This document shows, piece by piece, positions 7,837 to 12,082 of a stretch of DNA of 12,082 nucleotides. The position numbers and the translations under genes were made by a program. The stretch's first letter is position 1; every line of letters starts with the position of its first letter. The notes beneath the pieces were generated by a model. It was not told where the DNA came from. It did not search any database and saw nothing but the letters and a program-made list of their open reading frames with translations. Origin of the DNA: Bacillota bacterium (GTDB lineage: Bacteria > Bacillota > Clostridia > Saccharofermentanales > Fastidiosipilaceae). The stretch spans positions 1 to 12,082 of the forward strand of contig JAEZYR010000077.1 in assembly GCA_023442635.1 (NCBI GenBank), written 5' to 3'.

Positions 7837-7856
7837 CTCAGCTCTAGCAAGCTGAG
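7837..7856. repeat. Perfect 7-bp inverted repeat between the dehydratase and PP2C-like genes
   Basis: CTCAGCT (7837-7843) and AGCTGAG (7850-7856) with a 6-nt loop. Neither strand has a T-run directly after it, so it is a poor intrinsic terminator. It may be a 3'-end stabilising hairpin of the dehydratase mRNA or an upstream site for the next promoter. The 173-nt gap otherwise shows only the promoter and a T6 run at about 7887-7892 (minus strand) without a stem. Confidence 0.45.
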
Positions 7857-7913
7857 GCTAGTTAGCCCAAGGAGAATCTTGTCTTGAAAAAAGCGTTTCT
7901 AGCCCTGCCCTAC

Positions 7914-9650
7914 TCACAGACAAGCAGCACAAGCCGCACAAGAAGCACAGGCTGTTTGCCTCTGACCCTGATAGGCTGCTGCCGTACCGCCCTGTCCCGT
8001 CTCACGCAAGGCGCTCGGAAGTGAGGCGCCCACATCGCGGGCGGTAAGAATCATGGCATCCAAATCAACGATCCCAGACAAGCCTGCCAAGGCCAAACGC
8101 GCTGACAAAAGTGCATTCAAAGCTGCAATCGCATTGCGCCGCTGACAAGGCGCTTCAACAAGCCCATGTATCGGATCGCAAACCGTCCCGAGCACATGCT
8201 GCAAGGCCGTCGAAGCCGCCGCATAAACCGCCTCCAACGATGCGCCCCCCAGACTGACTAAAGCGCTAGCAGCCATGGCTGAAGCCGAACCAGTTTCCGC
8301 CTGACAGCCGCCTTCGGCCCCCGAAACTGAGCCATTCGCCATGATGATCAATCCGATCGCTGAAGCCACGAATAAGGCCTCAATAATGGCCTCATCGCTA
8401 TACTGCTGTTCTTCTTGTGCTACGAGAAAAGAAGCTGGCAGAACACCCGAAGCGCCTGCCGTCGGAGCGGCCACAATAAGACCCATACTGGCGTTGCTTT
8501 CGAGAACGGCCATGGCATAGGCCGCCAGTCGTCCCAAGATATCCGTCTGTCCCTTTTGAAGCTGTTCAAAGGCCAAAAGCTTAGCGGCTTCTCCTCCAAT
8601 AAGGCCGCCCATGGTGGGTTGATGTTCCGCCAGTCCTAAATCAATAGACTGCTTCATCACTTGCCAAACACGGCGCATGCGAATCAAATGATCCTGGGGA
8701 TCACCTCCAAAAAGCAAGCACTCCCGTCCGAGCATGAGCGGAAAGAGCCCTAGGCCTGTGGCCTGAGAGCAAGCAGCCAGATCTTTGGCGTTTTGGGGCG
8801 AAAGCTCTTCGACACCAAATCGCCTGCCCATCGCTCGACTAAGTTCTTCCCCAGATGCATTTGATAAAAAGGGAAAGGCTCGCCCCATATCCATGCCTGC
8901 GTTTTGGCAAGCTTCGTAGAGTTCTCGGCAACTGATGGAGGGCAAGGGCGCACGGAGAGGCATGGCTTCGACACTGACGGCTGGCACCAACAAAGCCTGC
9001 TCAACCCATTTCAGCTGTTCGAGTTCTTCTGGAATAGCTGGCAAAATGGCCTCATCCGTTTCGACAATTGTCCACGCGATACGCCCACGTTCTTCGCGGT
9101 AAAGTTTCATGAAAGCAATATTGATGTGGGCATCACTCAAACGGCTCGCAATGGCTGCAATGACACCAGGGCGATCGACATGGCGCAAGACCAAGGTATT
9201 GTAGCGACCAGTCACCTCGAGGTCGACGCCGTTGATGCGTGTGATGACAGCGCGTCCTCCCCCCGTTGAAACACCGCGAACATCCAAGACTTCACCCCCT
9301 ACAGTTTGCAGACGAATATCCACCGTGTTGGGGTGCATGTCCTGTTCGTCTTCGCCCTGTAAGAAACTGACCTGTAGGCCACGCTCAGCTGCGAGTTGGT
9401 GGCTGTCTCGAATGCGTGGATCATCGGGGCCAAGACCCATGGCACCAGCTAAAAGAGCTCGATCCGTACCATGTCCGCGATAGGTGTGTCGAAAGGATCC
9501 ATAAAGTGTAAAAGACACCGCCTGTAGCTCGGCAGTCAAGAGCCTGGACGCAATAAGCGCAATGCGCAAAGCCCCCGCAGTATGGGAACTAGATGGGCCT
9601 ATCATAATAGGGCCAATCACATCAAAAGCGCTGATCTCATTCGCACGCAT
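7914..9650 (-). CDS. Single-chain iron-sulfur L-serine dehydratase with internal ACT domain
   Basis: This enzyme converts L-serine to pyruvate and ammonia with a [4Fe-4S] cluster. The 578 residues fuse what many Firmicutes encode as two genes, sdaAB and sdaAA. Residues 1-~145 are the beta domain (VIGPIMIGPSSSHTAG at 11-26). Residues ~150-200 are an ACT domain (NTLVLRHVDRPGVIAAIASR). Residues ~240-560 are the alpha catalytic part, with APTAGASGVLPA (395-406) and the likely cluster cysteines in GCQAE (Cys449), CDPIHGLVEAPC (Cys491, Cys502). It ends LRETGQGGTAAAYQG, as expected, and then adds a tail with CX2CX2CX2C (568-577). Known family structures place a C-terminal Cys in the active site. GGAGG lies 8 nt before the ATG. 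E. coli SdaA is also one chain but lacks ACT. The gene appears monocistronic. Confidence 0.93.
   Translation of the reverse strand: MRANEISAFDVIGPIMIGPSSSHTAGALRIALIASRLLTAELQAVSFTLYGSFRHTYRGHGTDRALLAGAMGLGPDDPRIRDSHQLAAERGLQVSFLQGEDEQDMHPNTVDIRLQTVGGEVLDVRGVSTGGGRAVITRINGVDLEVTGRYNTLVLRHVDRPGVIAAIASRLSDAHINIAFMKLYREERGRIAWTIVETDEAILPAIPEELEQLKWVEQALLVPAVSVEAMPLRAPLPSISCRELYEACQNAGMDMGRAFPFLSNASGEELSRAMGRRFGVEELSPQNAKDLAACSQATGLGLFPLMLGRECLLFGGDPQDHLIRMRRVWQVMKQSIDLGLAEHQPTMGGLIGGEAAKLLAFEQLQKGQTDILGRLAAYAMAVLESNASMGLIVAAPTAGASGVLPASFLVAQEEQQYSDEAIIEALFVASAIGLIIMANGSVSGAEGGCQAETGSASAMAASALVSLGGASLEAVYAAASTALQHVLGTVCDPIHGLVEAPCQRRNAIAALNALLSARLALAGLSGIVDLDAMILTARDVGASLPSALRETGQGGTAAAYQGQRQTACASCAACAACL
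7917..7949 (-). repeat. 9-nt tandem repeats encoding the Cys tail of the dehydratase
   Basis: The last codons read as a 9-nt period, TGTGCTTCT, TGTGCGGCT, TGTGCTGCT and then TGTCTG before the stop. They encode a Cys every third residue (568, 571, 574, 577). The period suggests the tail grew by slippage duplication. Confidence 0.75.
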
Positions 9651-9674
9651 AGCAAGATCCTCCCGTGTCTGGTC

Positions 9675-9683
9675 AGTCTAGCA
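9675..9683 (-). promoter_or_regulatory. Candidate extended -10 of the L-serine dehydratase gene
   Basis: Minus strand TGC-TAGACT. The start would be about 18 nt upstream of the ATG, leaving a short leader that holds GGAGG. The -35 position (plus ~9698-9703) is poor and overlaps a palindrome, as in an activator- or repressor-controlled promoter. Confidence 0.4.
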
Positions 9684-9687
9684 AATC

Positions 9688-9716
9688 ATTCGCTCCACCG
9701 TGCAGCGAATTGCACG
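9688..9716. repeat. Two interlocking inverted repeats at the dehydratase promoter
   Basis: ATTCGCT (9688-9694) pairs with AGCGAAT (9704-9710), and CGTGCA (9699-9704) pairs with TGCACG (9711-9716). Both are perfect and overlap, so only one can form at a time in a single strand. They lie on the -35 region of the minus-strand promoter, a normal place for an operator. Confidence 0.6.
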
Positions 9717-9803
9717 CCATGTCCATCTTCATCCGAAGGAAAAGGCAAGTTCACTCGGGAGGAAAGTCCGTGTGCTTTTGCTTGTCTAGATTGGCCGTTT
9801 TTC

Positions 9804-9831
9804 TTGACAGCTTCTTATGTTTTGTTATCAT
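9804..9831 (+). promoter_or_regulatory. Promoter of the tRNA-Ala gene
   Basis: A perfect -35 TTGACA (9804-9809), a 16-nt spacer and TATCAT (9826-9831). The predicted start is only a few bases before the tRNA at 9842. Confidence 0.85.
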
Positions 9832-9841
9832 GCAGACACTT

Positions 9842-9917
9842 GGGCTCGTAGCTTAGCTGGGAGAGCGCCGCGTTCGCATCGCGGAGGTCGAGGGTTCGAT
9901 CCCCTTCGAGTCCACCA
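9842..9917 (+). tRNA. tRNA-Ala (anticodon CGC)
   Basis: The 76-nt sequence folds as a full cloverleaf. The acceptor GGGCTCG (9842-9848) pairs with CGAGTCC (9907-9913) and includes the G3-U70 wobble that marks tRNA-Ala. The anticodon stem CCGCG/CGCGG carries the loop TTCGCAT, giving anticodon CGC for GCG codons. The T arm holds GGTTCGATCC. The 3' CCA (9915-9917) is encoded after discriminator A. It has its own promoter and terminator, so it is a single-gene unit. Confidence 0.97.
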
Positions 9918-9924
9918 GTGAAAA

Positions 9925-9957
9925 GGGCGAGACACAACTGCTGTGTCCGCCCTCTTT
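9925..9957 (+). terminator. Intrinsic terminator of the tRNA-Ala gene
   Basis: GGGCG-A-GACACA pairs with TGTGTC-CGCCC, 11 bp with one bulged A and a 5-nt loop, followed by TCTTTAATT. It starts 8 nt after the CCA end. Confidence 0.85.
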
Positions 9958-10083
9958 AATTCTTACTAGCGAGGCTTGAGACCCCACCCTTCTTTCTCAG
10001 CACAAACCCCTCTCCTCTGGCTTAAGCAAGACACCAGGGGCGCTTCTTAGACAAAACTAGGCAAGCCTTATCCCTACAAGCAG

Positions 10084-10575
10084 CTATTTTCTACCAGGGA
10101 AAATTTTGTTAGGTGCATAACCCACATAACGCTTATAGACCTTGTTGAAATATTTATAATCTACAAAGCCCACCATCTCCGCAATTTCGTACAAGCGATA
10201 GCCGCCTTGCTGTTGCAGTTCGACCGCCCGACTGATGCGATAGTAATTCAAGAAATCATGGAAGGTATAGCCTGTTTCGGCCTTGAACTTAGCATTTAAA
10301 TGCGTGCAAGAAAGGTTCAGAGCCTGACTCAAATCCGTCAATGAAATCCGCTCCGCATAGTGTTCTTGGATAAAGCGCAGCATCTCTGCCGCGTAAGGAT
10401 TCTGAATTTTGCTGACTTCAAGGGCAGTCGCCAAGGGTATCGCTTCTTCATGAGCGGCTTCAGCCACCTGCTGGCGTTGTCTCATCCGTTCGAGGCAGGC
10501 TTGTAGTTCATGTAAATCGAGCGGTTTCAGCAAATACTCCACTACGCCGAGATGGATAGCCTGTCTTGCATATGG
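10084..10575 (-). pseudogene. 5'-truncated response regulator with AraC-type output domain (YesN-like remnant)
   Basis: The open frame starts after an in-frame TGA (10576-10578). It begins PYARQAIHLGVVEYLLKPLDLHEL, which is the last helix and conserved Lys-Pro end of a CheY-like receiver domain. A linker follows, then an AraC-family DNA-binding domain with two helix-turn-helix units: ISLTDLSQALNLSCTHLNAKFK and YEIAEMVGFVDYKYFNKVYKR. The other ~100 receiver residues, including the phospho-Asp, are missing; only 45 nt separate the TGA from the stop codon of the upstream acetyltransferase gene. No good ribosome binding site precedes the internal GTG at 10540-10542. I read this as a deletion product rather than a gene with its own start, but the DNA-binding domain is intact, so expression of a short protein cannot be excluded. 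No partner histidine kinase is present. Confidence 0.7.
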
Positions 10576-10623
10576 TCATAGCGCGGCCAAGTCTGGCACT
10601 ACCTTCACCTGCCCGAAAGTCTG

Positions 10624-11286
10624 CTATAGATCTTCAGTTGGCAAAATGTCATTGTCAGCCAAAACGTCTGGCATCTGTCGCATGCTGTCTGCTTCACTCA
10701 GGCACCTGATGATGCGACAAGGTACACCTGCCGCAAAATGGCCGGCAGGTATGTCTCGCGTCACCACCGAACCAGCCCCAATGACACAGTCATCTCCTAT
10801 GCTAACCCCTGGGCAAACCGTCACCGAAGCGCCAAACCAGCAATTTTTCCCGATGTGAATGGGCTTGGCGTAGCAGAGTCGTTTGACCTCGCCAGTCGCT
10901 GTTTTCATGGCCTGTCGTTCTGTGCTTAGCATGGGGTGCAAGGGCGTGACAAGCGTCACATTCGGGCCGAAATTGCAGCCCTCACCAATCGTGACTTCTG
11001 CATCATCCTGCACCGTAAAGTTAAAGTTAGCAAAGACATGTGCTCCTATTTTTGTGTGCTTACCATAGTGAAAAGCAATGGGACCTTGAATCCGAACGCC
11101 CTCTCCCATTTCGCCTAGGATGTCTTGCAGTATGCGCTCTCGCTTTTCGTATTCATCCTCATATGTCTGGTTGTAATCGACATTCAGGTTGTGGGTTTTG
11201 AGCTTGATGGCCACAAGTGCTGGGTCAGCTGGACAAAAGAGCTGGCCTGCAAAGATTTTCTCCTCTTCTGGGCATGTAGCGTGCAT
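10624..11286 (-). CDS. Maltose/galactoside O-acetyltransferase family (LacA/Maa, left-handed beta-helix)
   Basis: This 220-residue protein transfers acetyl from acetyl-CoA to a sugar hydroxyl. The N-terminal EEEKIFAGQLFCPADPALV and the segment YEKRERILQDILGEMG match the Maa/LacA N-terminal helical domain. Hexapeptide repeats follow from about residue 65 to 180 (for example IGEGCNFGPNVTLVTP, IGKNCWFGASVTVCPGVSIGDDCVIGAGSVVTRDIP). The HP at 117-118 places the catalytic His117. A ~23-residue tail (198-220) goes beyond the family core. GAGGG lies about 6 nt before the ATG. The sugar substrate cannot be told from the sequence; nod- and capsule-type acetyltransferases have the same fold. It is divergent from the metalloregulator gene and upstream of the response-regulator remnant. 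Confidence 0.88.
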   Translation of the reverse strand: MHATCPEEEKIFAGQLFCPADPALVAIKLKTHNLNVDYNQTYEDEYEKRERILQDILGEMGEGVRIQGPIAFHYGKHTKIGAHVFANFNFTVQDDAEVTIGEGCNFGPNVTLVTPLHPMLSTERQAMKTATGEVKRLCYAKPIHIGKNCWFGASVTVCPGVSIGDDCVIGAGSVVTRDIPAGHFAAGVPCRIIRCLSEADSMRQMPDVLADNDILPTEDL

Positions 11287-11308
11287 GGTCTTCCCTCACT
11301 TTTTTTTG

Positions 11309-11329
11309 AGCATTCTAAGAGAAAATGCT
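11309..11329. repeat. Leader hairpin upstream of the O-acetyltransferase
   Basis: AGCATT (11309-11314) and AATGCT (11324-11329) are perfect 6-bp arms with a 9-nt loop, in the predicted 5' leader of the acetyltransferase. On that strand eight As follow, not Ts, so it is not a terminator. Confidence 0.4.
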
Positions 11330-11370
11330 GCGCTGAAATGTACGGAACTTTTTCTCCTAGGTTGTAAATG

Positions 11371-11411
11371 TTCTTAGCAATCACTAACTATCCGTTAGAA
11401 TATGCTATATT
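11371..11411. promoter_or_regulatory. Divergent promoter region with candidate operator
   Basis: On the plus strand an extended -10 TGC-TATATT (11403-11411) serves the metalloregulator gene. On the minus strand TTCTAA (plus 11395-11400), an 18-nt spacer and TGC-TAAGAA (plus 11371-11379) is a weaker candidate for the acetyltransferase gene. Between them, CTAAC (11384-11388) and GTTAG (11394-11398) form an inverted repeat with a 5-nt centre. It covers the -35 zone of one promoter and the spacer of the other. DtxR-family operators are also interrupted palindromes rich in TTAG/CTAA, so autoregulation is plausible. Confidence 0.45.
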
Positions 11412-11457
11412 CACTTGTATCCAAGCTCAGGCATACCATCTTTTCTGGAGGTTATCC

Positions 11458-11943
11458 ATGAAGAAAAAACTGCAAGAATCGGCAGAGAATTACCTGGAGA
11501 ATATTCTCATCCTCCGCCTGCAGCAGAACCAGGTGCGCTCAATCGATCTCGCCAACGCGATGAGATTTAGCAAACCGAGTGTCTCTCGTGCAGTGCACCT
11601 ACTTGAGGATAATGGCCTACTCCACATCGACCAAGAGGGACTCTTGCATTTAACCGAGCAAGGTGAGGCGCTGGCTGTGCGCATTTATCAGCGCCATCTT
11701 GTCTTACTCGCCTGGTTTGAGTCGCTCGGCGTTTCACCTCGTACAGCTGCTCGCGACGCCTGCCGTATTGAGCACATCATCTCAGAAGAGACGTTCGAGG
11801 CCATTCATCAGCGACTCGAGGAGCAGGGTGTCCTACATCCCGAAGCGAATACAGAATCTTTGGCGGCCTGGCACGAAGCCATGATTGAAGTGAGTGACGA
11901 GGCCGTTTCTGAGCTTGCACTCAACCAGCACCACGACGAGTAA
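11458..11943 (+). CDS. DtxR/MntR-family metal-dependent transcriptional regulator
   Basis: The ATG at 11458 has GGAGG 6 nt upstream and gives 161 residues; the frame is open further upstream but without a ribosome binding site. Residues 1-~68 are the winged helix (VRSIDLANAMRFSKPSVSRAVHLLEDNGLLHIDQEGLLHLTEQG). Residues ~72-140 are the dimerisation and metal-binding helices. There is no C-terminal SH3-like domain, as in MntR (142 residues). Metal-site positions by hand alignment to MntR are Asn11 (D8), Glu14 (E11), His80 (H77), Cys102 (E99), Glu105 (E102) and His106 (H103). So the CxxEH motif is DtxR-like while the length is MntR-like, and the first ligand is an Asn. It probably represses metal-uptake genes when Fe(II) or Mn(II) is plentiful, but no transporter is in the window. 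A strong terminator follows. Confidence 0.88.
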   Translation: MKKKLQESAENYLENILILRLQQNQVRSIDLANAMRFSKPSVSRAVHLLEDNGLLHIDQEGLLHLTEQGEALAVRIYQRHLVLLAWFESLGVSPRTAARDACRIEHIISEETFEAIHQRLEEQGVLHPEANTESLAAWHEAMIEVSDEAVSELALNQHHDE

Positions 11944-11979
11944 GTTCTCCCCAAGGCAGCGTTTTTGTCAGCTCAAAAC

Positions 11980-12022
11980 AAGGCCTTCCTCATGCCCAGC
12001 TTTGCATGGTGAAGGCCTTTTG
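11980..12022 (+). terminator. Strong terminator of the metalloregulator gene, possibly bidirectional
   Basis: AAGGCCTTC (11980-11988) and GAAGGCCTT (12011-12019) pair perfectly, with an inner CATGC/GCATG stem (11991-11995 and 12004-12008), then TTGCTTT. On the minus strand the stem is followed by GTTTTG, so it may also stop a convergent gene coming from the right. Confidence 0.85.
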
Positions 12023-12063
12023 CTTTGTGATCGTGGCCTGATCCTATACCTTCATGCGTTCCT

Positions 12064-12075
12064 AGGGTCGACCCT
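12064..12075. repeat. 12-bp perfect palindrome at the right edge
   Basis: AGGGTCGACCCT equals its own reverse complement and is followed by TTT on the plus strand. It is at the window edge, so its context is unknown. The last 57 bases hold no gene I can support. Confidence 0.5.
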
Positions 12076-12082
12076 TTTAGCC

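Noticed and set aside
7878..7924. CTTGTCT/AGACAAG inverted repeat across the dehydratase stop codon as its terminator
   Set aside because: The arms are 33 nt apart and one arm is coding sequence within the Cys repeat; no T-run follows the distal arm.
9690..9840. A complete rnpB gene
   Set aside because: Only the short core motif matches. The usual P1-P3 stems, the GGGCTCC continuation and the whole 3' half are absent, and the space before the tRNA is too small.
10001..10048. CCTCTGG/CCAGGGG stem as terminator of the regulator remnant
   Set aside because: The stem is imperfect with a long loop and no clear T-run on the minus strand.
11184..11384. Minus-strand frame of 66 codons overlapping the acetyltransferase start
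   Set aside because: It begins in the promoter region, overlaps a well-supported gene in another frame and has no ribosome binding site.
12052..12081. Tail of a convergent minus-strand gene ending in VDPRNA
   Set aside because: Only nine codons before a stop are visible and another frame is also open; too little to support a gene.

Overview
The window looks like chromosomal DNA of a Gram-positive anaerobe, most likely a clostridial-type Firmicute of moderate GC. The evidence is the strong GGAGG-type ribosome binding sites, the S21-HIT-AlaS gene cluster, an iron-sulfur L-serine dehydratase with an ACT domain, a YesN-type (receiver plus AraC) regulator fragment, and a LysM surface protein. This placement is inference from gene content; I could not run a phylogenetic search. 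There is no sign of phage, IS elements or CRISPR, and almost everything reads on the minus strand.

Layout from right to left along the minus strand. At 10.6-11.3 kb is a Maa/LacA-type sugar O-acetyltransferase, followed by a broken response-regulator remnant that keeps its AraC domain but has lost nearly all of its receiver. At 7.9-9.65 kb is a single-chain L-serine dehydratase (beta, ACT and alpha parts fused) with a cysteine-repeat tail. At 5.7-7.7 kb is an unusual membrane protein: a PP2C-like cytoplasmic domain lacking several catalytic signatures, an acidic Trp-rich linker, one membrane helix, a Pro/Gln/Thr-rich stalk and a LysM domain. Two hairpin terminators separate it from a housekeeping cluster at 1-5.5 kb: alaS, a HIT-family hydrolase, rpsU (S21, 57 aa, GTG start) and recJ, which runs off the left edge. 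alaS and the HIT gene are 11 nt apart; rpsU seems to have its own promoter just after the HIT stop codon.

Plus-strand genes are few: a tRNA-Ala(CGC) at 9842-9917 with its own promoter and terminator, and a DtxR/MntR-family metalloregulator at 11458-11943 with a strong terminator. The regulator is divergent from the O-acetyltransferase, and a CTAAC-N5-GTTAG inverted repeat lies between the two candidate promoters.

Functionally the window is mostly translation and repair housekeeping (AlaS, tRNA-Ala, S21, RecJ) plus amino-acid catabolism, with two less ordinary points: the phosphatase-like/LysM protein and a metalloregulator with a mixed MntR/DtxR metal site. I saw no clear new multi-gene system. 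The PP2C-like/LysM protein is the best candidate for something not well described.
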